Shown here: positions 1-5,913 of the stretch, one piece after another
Numbering within the stretch: position 1 is the first letter of the stretch
Layout: each line of letters opens with the position of its first letter
Source of the DNA: Candidatus Binatota bacterium
Lineage (GTDB): Bacteria > Desulfobacterota > Binatia > Bin18
NCBI GenBank assembly: GCA_011523315.1
Contig: WTHE01000208.1
Coordinates: 1-6,208, forward strand
DNA length: 6,208 nucleotides
Direction: 5' to 3'
Notes under the pieces: model-generated
Seen by the model: only the letters and a program-made list of their open reading frames with translations
Told to the model about the DNA's origin: nothing
Database searches by the model: none
Position numbers and translations under genes: made by a program

Positions 1-2
1 AT

Positions 3-743
3 CTGCGCGTTTTCGCCCACACTCACCACGAAGATTTTTTCCCCCTGACCGACCAGGACCTGAGCGCGGCCAGCTTCCACTTCCCGCACGTGTTTCCCAC
101 GGCCGGGGAGTATATGATCGTGAGCGAGTTCACCTATAAGGACAGGAGCTGGCTCAAGCAGTTTCGTGTCCCGGTGAGCGGCGCCAGCGCCCCTGAAGGC
201 GCAGCGGCCGGCGAACCGGACCTGAGCCGGGACAAAGCCTTTGGCCCGTATCGGGTCAGCCTGCGCAGCTCGCCCGATCCACCGGTTGCCGGCCACGAGG
301 TGGAGCTGGTGTGTGTCTTCAGCCGCGACGGGACACCGGTGACCGACCTGGGGCTGTATTTGGGCACCGAGGTGCATATGGCCAGCTGGCGGCTGGACGG
401 GGAGCACTTTGGCCATCAGCATACCTATACGCCTCGGATGGCAGCCCTGATGAACAGCATGAGAACGATGGCAGACGACCCCGGCCACACCGCCGAGATG
501 GCCGCCCGCATGAGTCGGATGATGGTCGAGCTGATGAGCGGACCGGCCAGCCAGGTGTATACCGGGCCCGAACTTCCGGTTCACCACGTCTTTCCGACTG
601 CGGGCCTGTACAAGCTCTTTTTTGAGACCGCACCCGGCGGCCAGTACCTGGTGGCGGACTTCATCGTCCGGGTGGTGGACTACGCCGAGGGCCGGGATAC
701 CCGCATCGAATCCATTGTCGCGCTGGACGGAGCCGATTCGTGA
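3..743 (+). CDS. Secreted-type protein with two related His-rich FPTAG domains and a Met-rich insert (5' end missing)
   Basis: The reading frame is open from the left edge (codons start at base 3), so the start and any signal peptide lie outside; 246 residues are visible. The visible part has two related beta-rich modules. The first ends around HVFPTAGEYMIVSEF (bases 87-131) and the second around HHVFPTAGLYKLFFE (bases 582-626). Each is preceded by a His-rich stretch (HTHHEDFF; GEHFGHQH). This layout resembles periplasmic YtkA/FixH-like domains with an FPxAGxY signature, some of which are linked to copper; the assignment rests on motif resemblance only. The second module holds a roughly 39-residue insert (bases 435-551) with nine methionines and one histidine, which fits Cu(I) binding or an amphipathic helix. 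The stop overlaps the next gene's GTG start (GTGA, 740-743), implying translational coupling. A metal-binding envelope role is inferred. It could also be a purely structural beta-sandwich protein. Confidence 0.62.
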   Translation: MRVFAHTHHEDFFPLTDQDLSAASFHFPHVFPTAGEYMIVSEFTYKDRSWLKQFRVPVSGASAPEGAAAGEPDLSRDKAFGPYRVSLRSSPDPPVAGHEVELVCVFSRDGTPVTDLGLYLGTEVHMASWRLDGEHFGHQHTYTPRMAALMNSMRTMADDPGHTAEMAARMSRMMVELMSGPASQVYTGPELPVHHVFPTAGLYKLFFETAPGGQYLVADFIVRVVDYAEGRDTRIESIVALDGADS

Positions 744-1402
744 AGCGCGGGGCGGGCGTCAAGCGGGCGACACCTCGCCTGTGGCTGACAGGCGGGCTGT
801 GGCTGATGGCGGCCTCAGCCTGGGCCGGTCACGGCTTCATGAGCAGCTTCGGCAATATTGAATGGCTGCCCGAACCCGGCGAGACGCCCGACAGCGCGTG
901 GTACACGTTTGACGGCTGGGAAGAGGAGAGCCAGCTGTGGCGAGCCGGGAACGCCGCCGGCCAGACCTCGCTGTATCTGAGCTTTGCCCGAGAAAAGCTG
1001 GCCGAGGTCGAGGCGATGGTCGAGGCCGAAAATGCGGTCGCGGCACAAGTCGCGGCCGACCGCTACCAGGACTATATGGCTCGTGCCGGCCGGCTGATCG
1101 CCGCTCTCGACCCCGATACTCCAGACACGCAGGGACTGGCCGCAACAGCGGCGACCGCGCTGCTGGAGCACCAGTATATCCTGACCATCATCTATGAGGA
1201 GTTGCCCGCTGGCTCGCGCGCCGTCGTGCCGTTCCTGCTCAAAACGGCGCAAAGCCAGTATGCCGACCTCAGCCGCGTGTTGTCACGCAAGACCAAAGGC
1301 TCGCTATTCTTCAAGGAAGAAGAGGTCCGCTGGAATGTCCAAATGGTGCTCCGGGCCGAGGAAGAGGAGGGACAGGACGCGCCGAGCGAGGCCGGCCGGT
1401 GA
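740..1402 (+). CDS. Exported DUF5667-like protein
   Basis: This 220-residue protein starts with GTG at 740, inside the stop of the previous gene, with GGAG at 729-732 seven bases upstream. The N-terminus is a textbook signal peptide: basic residues up to R13, a hydrophobic stretch LWLTGGLWLMAASAWA, and a likely signal peptidase I site after A29 (AWA|GHG). No lipobox Cys is seen, so a soluble periplasmic or secreted protein is likely. The mature part is mostly helical. The stretch from DSAWYTFDGWEEESQLW through LYLSFAREKLAEVEAMVEAE resembles DUF5667 proteins, which carry a similar 'S.LY..K...E' start followed by a helical 'A..RLAE...M' segment. DUF5667 has no established biochemical function. 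The C-terminus is acidic (AEEEEGQDAPSE). It overlaps the Smr gene by GTGA at 1399-1402. The family match is from motif memory and is moderate. Confidence 0.6.
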   Translation: MKRGAGVKRATPRLWLTGGLWLMAASAWAGHGFMSSFGNIEWLPEPGETPDSAWYTFDGWEEESQLWRAGNAAGQTSLYLSFAREKLAEVEAMVEAENAVAAQVAADRYQDYMARAGRLIAALDPDTPDTQGLAATAATALLEHQYILTIIYEELPAGSRAVVPFLLKTAQSQYADLSRVLSRKTKGSLFFKEEEVRWNVQMVLRAEEEEGQDAPSEAGR

Positions 1403-1794
1403 TCGAAACACTCCGCCGGGTCTGGCGGGCGCTGCGTGGTTCCGCGCCTCGCGCCGAGCCCGCCGCTCCGGCGGCCGAGGACGCGCCGGAGCCGGCCTGG
1501 TCAGAGCCGGACGAGCCGCTCGTCGTGCCGCTCGAAGACGTGATCGATCTGCACCCGTTTGCACCCCAGGAGATACGCAGCGTTGTCGAGGAGTATCTGC
1601 TGGCCTGTTGTCAGGCCGGGCTCAGTCCGGTGCGGCTCATTCATGGCAAGGGCAAGGGCGTGCAGCGCAACAGTATTCGAGCCCTGTTGGCGCGCCTGCC
1701 GTATGTCGAGGGGTTTGACGACGCCCCGCCCCAGGCCGGGGGCTGGGGGGCGACGGTGGTCCGGCTCAAACCCATGGACCAAGCTCGGACCTGA
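1399..1794 (+). CDS. Small MutS-related (Smr) domain protein
   Basis: This 131-residue protein is a stand-alone Smr domain behind a short N-terminal tail. Residues 1-13 form a basic amphipathic segment, and 15-40 are an Ala/Pro/Glu-rich, probably disordered linker. The Smr domain spans about 44-124 and shows both family signatures: IDLHPF (49-54, canonical LDLHG) and LIHGKGKGVQR (80-90, canonical HGKGTGxLR). The expected C-terminal part RLPYVEGFDDAPPQAGGWGA and TVVRL follows. Smr domains bind branched or structured nucleic acid, and several have nicking endonuclease activity; some act in ribosome rescue. H52 and the HGKG loop are kept, so activity is plausible. The protein is cytoplasmic, which contrasts with the two exported-type proteins before it. 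Start is GTG at 1399, overlapping the preceding stop, with GAGG at 1388-1391 seven bases upstream. Confidence 0.88.
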   Translation: MIETLRRVWRALRGSAPRAEPAAPAAEDAPEPAWSEPDEPLVVPLEDVIDLHPFAPQEIRSVVEEYLLACCQAGLSPVRLIHGKGKGVQRNSIRALLARLPYVEGFDDAPPQAGGWGATVVRLKPMDQART

Positions 1795-1849
1795 CGGGTT
1801 TCCCCTTGCCTTTGCGACGCCCGCCAGGCTAGATACAGGGGGACGACGC

Positions 1850-1856
1850 AAGGAGG
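1850..1856 (+). promoter_or_regulatory. Strong ribosome-binding site for the TenA/PqqC-fold gene
   Basis: AAGGAGG lies seven bases before the ATG at 1864. It is a near-perfect Shine-Dalgarno and stands out from the weak sites of the overlapping genes before it, marking a new translation unit. The 69-base gap before it (1795-1863) holds no convincing promoter. Confidence 0.8.
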
Positions 1857-1863
1857 GAGCGCC

Positions 1864-2607
1864 ATGGAAACGACCGAAGTTTTTGTCAGCAATCTGCGTT
1901 CGTATATTCAACACGAAGACCAGAAGCCGCTGCTGGGTCCCAGCTTCTATCAGGGACTGATCGACGGGAAGCTGTCCCGACACCAGCTCAAGAGCTGGGC
2001 CCTGAATCTGTTCTACGTCACCGGCCAGCACATCCGAGCCTTTGGCGGCATCTTCATGAATACCGGCCTGGGTCCGATGGACCAGCGCATCCGGCGCCAT
2101 ATCGTCGAGAACCTGATCGACGAAGAGACGGTCATGGGCCGGGGTGAGGACGCGCACTGGATGCTGTCCATGCGGCTGGCCAAGGCCCTGGGCGCGACCG
2201 ATGAGGAACTGATGCATCCGACCGTGGCCAAAGAAGCGGTCGAGTATGTGGACTGGGTGATCGAGTTGGGTCGCCGGGAGTACGGGCTGGTCACCCTGGC
2301 CGCGATGTCGATCGGCGGCGAAACGCGCAGCGACAGCTCAATGAAGGGACTGGTCAGCGCCCTGCGCGAAAAATACGGCCTGACCAAGGACGACCTGGGC
2401 TTCTTCTACGCCCATATCGGCGAGGCCGAGGCTCACGGCGAGCCGGTCTTTGAGATGGTCAGCGAGTATGCCGACAGCGAGGCCAAACAGCGCAAGATCC
2501 GAGACAGCATTCACACCTGGTGTGAGAAGTTCAGCGCCGCTCAGGAGGGCGGCTATCGGGTTGCCATGGGACTCGACTCGGGTGTACACGTTGACCTCGG
2601 CCACTGA
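1864..2607 (+). CDS. TenA/PqqC-fold iron-containing redox enzyme family protein (heme-oxygenase-like)
   Basis: This all-helical protein of 247 residues fits the TenA/PqqC/heme-oxygenase-like superfamily. Many members are non-heme diiron oxidases or oxygenases (CADD, UndA, SznF); PqqC itself is cofactor-free. Visible landmarks are NLIDEE (83-88), EDAH with H98, GGE with E153, the basic loop around LREKYGL, and a late helix FFYAHIGEAEAH with H184 and H191. The spacing of E88, H98, E153, H184 and H191 fits the metal-ligand pattern of diiron members (compared from memory). The usual Asp four residues after the first late His is Ala188 here, flanked by E187 and E189. A redox step on a small molecule is therefore likely, but a PqqC-like cofactorless reaction is possible. 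A role as TenA thiaminase is unlikely: no thiamin genes are near. It probably forms an operon with the amidohydrolase 57 bases downstream. Confidence 0.86.
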   Translation: METTEVFVSNLRSYIQHEDQKPLLGPSFYQGLIDGKLSRHQLKSWALNLFYVTGQHIRAFGGIFMNTGLGPMDQRIRRHIVENLIDEETVMGRGEDAHWMLSMRLAKALGATDEELMHPTVAKEAVEYVDWVIELGRREYGLVTLAAMSIGGETRSDSSMKGLVSALREKYGLTKDDLGFFYAHIGEAEAHGEPVFEMVSEYADSEAKQRKIRDSIHTWCEKFSAAQEGGYRVAMGLDSGVHVDLGH

Positions 2608-2654
2608 GCTGACGACTATGACACGGGTGGGCGTGTGAGCGCCCGCCAAGAAAC

Positions 2655-2660
2655 AGGAGG
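2655..2660 (+). promoter_or_regulatory. Ribosome-binding site that fixes the amidohydrolase start
   Basis: AGGAGG lies four bases before the ATG at 2665. The frame stays open back to a GTG at 2635, but that GTG has no Shine-Dalgarno and would add ten residues before the family-typical start MYDLIIDNARIVDGTG. The ATG at 2665 is therefore preferred. Confidence 0.8.
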
Positions 2661-2664
2661 CTGC

Positions 2665-4356
2665 ATGTACGATCTCATTATTGACAACGCCCGGATTGTT
2701 GACGGAACGGGCCGGCCGAGTTTTCACGGCAGCGTGGCGGTCAAAGACGGCCTGATCGCTGCGGTGGGCAAGAGCACGGGCGAGGCCGCCCACAAGAAAA
2801 TCAACGCCGACGGCCTGGTGCTGTCGCCCGGCTTTATCGATCCCCATACCCACTACGACGCCCAGGTCGCCTGGGACCCGCTGCTGACCTGCACGTCCTG
2901 GCACGGCATTACCAGCGTGGTGATGGGCAACTGCGGGGTGGGCGTGGCCCCGGTGCGCCCCAAGTCGCGCGATATCGTCATGTGGGACTTGGTCAACGTG
3001 GAAGCCATCCCGTATGAAGTCATGGAAAAGGGCATTGACTGGCAGTGGGAATCCCACGCCGAGTACCTGGACGCGCTCCAAAAACGCGGCCTGGGCATCA
3101 ACGTTGCCTCGCTGGCCGCGCTGACGCCGATCCGTCACTACGCGATTGGCGAAGAGTCGTTTGAACGGGCGGCCACGGCCGACGAAATCGCCGACATGCA
3201 GCGGCTGTTCCGGGACGCCATGCAGGCCGGAGCGTTCGGGCTGACGACCACCGTGCTGAACAATCATATCGGCTTTGAGGGTCGGCCGCTGGCGTGTCGC
3301 AACGCTAGCCGCGACGAACTCAGCGCCCTGTGTCAGGTGATGCAGGAAGAGGGCCGGGGCACGATTGAAATTGCCCTGACCGGGACCAATGTCGGCCAGG
3401 TGTCTGACGACGAGTACGACCTGCTGAAGTTCCTGGTCGATGAGAGCCAGCGGCCGGTAACCTTTCTGGCCCTGTTCAACAAGCCGGGCAAGCCCGAGTC
3501 CTACCTGAACGCGGTCGAGAAGGTCAAACCCATCCTGGCCTGGGACAAAGCCGTGCCCCAGGTGACCTGCCGTCCGCTGCGGGTCCAGTTCAACATGAAG
3601 AATCCCTTTCTGTTCGCCATCTTCTCGTCCTGGCACCAGGTGTTCAACAAGAGCGTCGAAGAGCAGATGCGCATGTACGCCGACCCCGGTTTCCGCGACG
3701 CCTTCCGGGATGAGATGAACCAGCGGCGTATTTTTGCCGGCCAGTGGGGCCGGATGACGCTCATTGATGCCAAGAGCGAGGCCGTGCAGGCGCATGTGGC
3801 CAGCAAAAAGACAGTGGCCGAGATCGCCCGCGATCAGGGCAAGGATCCGGTCGATGCCTTCCTGGATCTGGCGGTCGCCGACGAGCTGGAGCTGCTGTTC
3901 GACTTGCAGGCGTTCAATTTTGAGCCCGAAGGGGTCAAGAATCTGGTCAGCGATGATCGGTTCATGATCGGGCTGTCCGATGGCGGGGCGCACGTCGATA
4001 TGCTGTGCGATGCCGGCTATGCGACCTATTTGCTCGGGACCTGGGTGCGCCAGCATCAGGTGCTGAGCCTGGAAGAGGGTGTGCGGAAGCTGACCTCGGT
4101 CCCGGCCGACCTGTTCGGGATTCCCAAACGGGGCCGGATTGCGCCGGGCATGGCGGCCGACCTGACCGTGTTCGATCTGGACACGGTCGATGCGGTCGAT
4201 CCCGAGTATGTGTGGGATCTGCCGGGCGGTGGCAAACGCTTTATCGCCAAGTCCAAAGGCATCAAGCACACGATTGTGGGTGGCCACATCCTGTACCAGG
4301 ACAACGAGTACCAGGGTGGCATGCCGGGTCAGGTGCTGCGGAGTTACGATCGCTAG
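2665..4356 (+). CDS. N-acyl-D-amino-acid deacylase-like amidohydrolase
   Basis: This 563-residue cytoplasmic metal hydrolase belongs to the amidohydrolase superfamily (D-aminoacylase/amidohydrolase_3 group), which cleaves C-N amide bonds in N-acyl-D-amino acids, cyclic amides or related substrates. It has an N-terminal composite beta domain (DLIIDNARIVDGTG), then PGFIDPHTHYDAQ with metal-binding H61 and H63, then GNCGVG with C90 exactly 29 residues after H61, as in D-aminoacylases. The catalytic Asp is D439 in GLSDGGAH. The C-terminal beta domain has RGRIAPGMAADLTVFD and DLPGGGKRFIAKSKG. The two further metal histidines of characterised D-aminoacylases (H220, H250 in the Alcaligenes enzyme) have no obvious counterpart: the matching strands read IEIALTG and PVTFLALFN. 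It thus seems to belong to a divergent subfamily, and the substrate is unknown. It is flanked by a TenA/PqqC-fold protein and a VOC protein, 57 and 46 bases away, probably as one operon. Confidence 0.92.
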   Translation: MYDLIIDNARIVDGTGRPSFHGSVAVKDGLIAAVGKSTGEAAHKKINADGLVLSPGFIDPHTHYDAQVAWDPLLTCTSWHGITSVVMGNCGVGVAPVRPKSRDIVMWDLVNVEAIPYEVMEKGIDWQWESHAEYLDALQKRGLGINVASLAALTPIRHYAIGEESFERAATADEIADMQRLFRDAMQAGAFGLTTTVLNNHIGFEGRPLACRNASRDELSALCQVMQEEGRGTIEIALTGTNVGQVSDDEYDLLKFLVDESQRPVTFLALFNKPGKPESYLNAVEKVKPILAWDKAVPQVTCRPLRVQFNMKNPFLFAIFSSWHQVFNKSVEEQMRMYADPGFRDAFRDEMNQRRIFAGQWGRMTLIDAKSEAVQAHVASKKTVAEIARDQGKDPVDAFLDLAVADELELLFDLQAFNFEPEGVKNLVSDDRFMIGLSDGGAHVDMLCDAGYATYLLGTWVRQHQVLSLEEGVRKLTSVPADLFGIPKRGRIAPGMAADLTVFDLDTVDAVDPEYVWDLPGGGKRFIAKSKGIKHTIVGGHILYQDNEYQGGMPGQVLRSYDR

Positions 4357-4389
4357 CCGTCCCTCGAAGCCGGAGCCGACTCGCCCCTG

Positions 4390-4395
4390 AAGGAG
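4390..4395 (+). promoter_or_regulatory. Ribosome-binding site of the VOC gene
   Basis: AAGGAG sits seven bases before the ATG at 4403 and supports that start. The 46-base gap after the amidohydrolase stop has room for little else, which favours co-transcription. Confidence 0.75.
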
Positions 4396-4402
4396 AACAA
4401 CG

Positions 4403-5176
4403 ATGGCGATACGTCTACGTCAAATCTGTCTGGTGGCTGAGAAGCTGGCTCCGGTTGTTGATGACCTGAAGGCCGTCTTTGGTCTGGAGGTGTGTTTTGT
4501 CGATCCGGCGGTGCAGGCATTTGGCCTGGAGAACTCGCTGTTTCCGGTCGGCAACAACTTCCTGGAGGTGGTTGCCCCGATTCAGGATAACACCGCCGCC
4601 GGCCGCTATCTCAAACGCCGCGACGGCGATGGCGGCTACATGGTCATCTGCCAGTGCGACAGCCACGAGACCCAGCTGGCCCGCAAGGCCCGGGCGGCCG
4701 AACTGGGGGTCCGCATCGCGCTCGAACACGAAGAGTCGGGCTTCCATGTCATGCAACTCCACCCGGCCGACACGGGCGGGGCGTTTTTCGAGATCGACTG
4801 GGACGCCAAGATGGAGCCCGAGGGCCACTGGGCGCCGGCCGGGGGCGGCGACTGGCCGGCCCAGCGGCGGACCGAGATCGTCAGCGCCTATGCCGGGGTC
4901 GAACTCCAGTCGCCCGACCCGCAGTCTTTGGCCGAGCGCTGGAGCAGTATCGCCGAACTCCCCCTGGGCCGGGACGCCCAGGGACGCATCGAGATGCGGC
5001 TCGAGAATGTCGGCGTCCGCTTTGTTGAGATGGGTGACGAGCGGGGCGAGGGCTTGGCCGGCCTTGACCTCAAGGTTGCCGACCGCGCCCGGCTGTTACA
5101 GCGTGCCGAGGAGCGGGGCTGCCGCGTATCTGACAATCAGGTCGTGGTGTGCGGGGTGCGCTTCAATCTGGTCTGA
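4403..5176 (+). CDS. Two-module VOC (glyoxalase/dioxygenase-fold) family protein
   Basis: This 257-residue protein has the vicinal-oxygen-chelate layout: paired beta-alpha-beta-beta-beta modules. The first (about 5-132) reads LRQICLVAEKLAPVVDDLKA, then FGLEV, then NNFLEVVAP with E55, later FHVMQLHP and GGAFFEIDW with E130. The second (about 158-257) is weaker: VSAYAGVELQSPDPQSLAER, then a GVRFVEM strand and a final VVVCGVRFNLV strand. VOC proteins use a metal held by His/Glu residues for isomerase, lyase, dioxygenase or resistance functions. The first ligand position, usually His, is Q7 here; E55 and E130 are present, and H115 or H120 could contribute, so metal binding is possible but not certain. 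It is the last gene of the TenA-fold/amidohydrolase/VOC group and may act on the same substrate. The exact reaction cannot be assigned. Confidence 0.85.
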   Translation: MAIRLRQICLVAEKLAPVVDDLKAVFGLEVCFVDPAVQAFGLENSLFPVGNNFLEVVAPIQDNTAAGRYLKRRDGDGGYMVICQCDSHETQLARKARAAELGVRIALEHEESGFHVMQLHPADTGGAFFEIDWDAKMEPEGHWAPAGGGDWPAQRRTEIVSAYAGVELQSPDPQSLAERWSSIAELPLGRDAQGRIEMRLENVGVRFVEMGDERGEGLAGLDLKVADRARLLQRAEERGCRVSDNQVVVCGVRFNLV

Positions 5177-5263
5177 GACTATCCGCACGGGAGGGGGCTA
5201 TCCGCGGCTCTTCTTTTGCGGCGCCCGCCGCCCTGCGCCGTCAGCTGACCGCTCAGCATCCGG

Positions 5264-5282
5264 CTGCCGCCTGCGCCGGCAG
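5264..5282 (+). repeat. Small inverted repeat in the 5177-5358 spacer
   Basis: CTGCCG (5264-5269) and CGGCAG (5277-5282) form a 6-base stem with a 7-base loop. A 10-base perfect palindrome GTCAGCTGAC lies just before, at 5240-5249. No T-run follows either, so they do not look like rho-independent terminators. They could be an operator for the antitoxin gene or GC-rich chance. Nothing else clear is seen in this spacer. Confidence 0.3.
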
Positions 5283-5343
5283 GGAAAACGGCCGGCCACC
5301 CCAGGAGTAAGGCGGCTCTTCCGACTGACCTGATAGGTGAAAT

Positions 5344-5350
5344 GGAGGAG
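5344..5350 (+). promoter_or_regulatory. Ribosome-binding site of the broken antitoxin gene
   Basis: GGAGGAG lies eight bases before the ATG at 5359. The intact site suggests the frameshift downstream is recent or is a sequencing error. Confidence 0.7.
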
Positions 5351-5358
5351 AGACTGGG

Positions 5359-5614
5359 ATGGATGCCATCACCTATACCCACGCCCGCAGTCATCTGGCT
5401 CAAACGATGGAGCAGGTTTGTGACGATCATGCTCCGCTCATCATCACCCGAAAGAATCGGCGTTCGGTCGTAATGATCTCTCTCGAAGACTACCCAGGCT
5501 CTTGAAGAAACGGCCTACCTGTTACGCAGCCCGAAAAATGCCCGCCGCCTGCTGGAAGCCGTTGCAGAACTGGAATCCGGCATTCCGACCACATCTGACG
5601 GTGAACCGCTTTAG
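5359..5614 (+). pseudogene. yefM: YefM-type (Phd/YefM family) antitoxin, frameshifted
   Basis: The first frame gives 48 residues, MDAITYTHARSHLAQTMEQV and on to ISLEDYPGS, stopping at 5503-5505. The next frame continues the family without a gap: ALEETAYLLRSPKNARRLLE, then AVAELESG, ending at TAG 5612-5614. Removing one C from the CCC at 5493-5495 restores a single frame with Tyr-Gln-Ala at the joint and an 84-residue product, essentially the length of E. coli YefM (83). The match covers both the N-terminal DNA-binding part (HAPLIITR) and the C-terminal toxin-neutralising segment (LEETAYLLRSPxNARRL). YefM antitoxins bind and inhibit YoeB, an mRNA interferase, and repress their own operon. No yoeB gene follows, since the opposite strand is coding there. 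As written, the product would lack the toxin-binding tail. A sequencing or assembly error is a real alternative to true decay. Confidence 0.9.
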
Positions 5615-5856
5615 CCGCGCGGGTGCAGAGCGTCGGCCAAAGCCTGAGGAACTTCGAGGGGAAAAAATCGAGTGGCTGCGTAGCCGTAGTCCTCTCCGCT
5701 CTCATCAACTACGCGGATATAGCCATGAGTGGCGGCCGTAGCGTCAGGAATGACCTGATACAAATTCCCGACTTCCAACGACGCGGCATAGCCCGTATTG
5801 TCAATACAGACCGCGAACTGGGGGACCTGTTTCCCATTCTTTCTGATGAATCCCAT
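5611..5856 (-). CDS. Small conserved-looking protein of unknown function
   Basis: This 81-residue product has no signal peptide, no membrane segment and a likely beta-rich fold. The core QFAVCIDNTGYAASLEVGNLY, with the following HGYIRVVDESGEDYGY and a terminal RFFPLEV, resembles small uncharacterised bacterial proteins with 'CIDNxGYxxSLExGKxY...RVxDESGEDY' motifs that I recall from genome annotation; I cannot name a family. The ATG (complement of 5854-5856) has only a weak upstream AAGCGAG, so the start is less certain than the core. Its TAA stop (complement of 5611-5613) overlaps the stop of the antitoxin gene on the other strand. It lies 57 bases downstream of the FGE-like gene on the same strand and may be co-transcribed with it. 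Confidence 0.7.
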   Translation of the reverse strand: MGFIRKNGKQVPQFAVCIDNTGYAASLEVGNLYQVIPDATAATHGYIRVVDESGEDYGYAATRFFPLEVPQALADALHPRG

Positions 5857-5913
5857 CTCGCTTATCCGTGTAGCGCTCCCCCGACACCACCATACAGGGA
5901 AACAGACATAGAA

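Noticed and set aside
1806..1835. A possible promoter (TTGCCT, 18-base spacer, TAGATA) before the TenA/PqqC-fold gene
   Set aside because: Each box matches only about half of the sigma-70 consensus, which is no better than chance here.
1501..2217. A 238-codon open frame on the minus strand
   Set aside because: It covers parts of the Smr and TenA/PqqC-fold genes, both with strong family motifs, and has no recognisable domain.
2338..4287. A 649-codon open frame on the minus strand
   Set aside because: It is antisense to the clear amidohydrolase gene, is rich in His, Gln and Arg as expected from the complement of GC-rich codons, and shows no family motif or ribosome site.
5218..5231. A hairpin GCGGC-gccc-GCCGC after the VOC gene, with a T-rich stretch before it
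   Set aside because: The T-rich bases precede the stem on the plus strand and read as A-rich after it on the minus strand, so it is not a terminator in either direction.
5204..5321. A 10-base direct repeat GCGGCTCTTC at 5204-5213 and 5312-5321
   Set aside because: A single pair of this length is not far from chance in GC-rich DNA, and no third copy or mobile-element structure supports it.
4479..5333. A 284-codon open frame on the plus strand
   Set aside because: It is an alternate frame of the VOC gene, rich in Arg, Ser, Ala and Pro, typical of a GC-skewed shadow frame.
5502..5741. A 79-codon plus-strand frame starting in the antitoxin region
   Set aside because: It is neither frame of the antitoxin, begins with TTG, lacks a ribosome site and runs into the opposite-strand gene.
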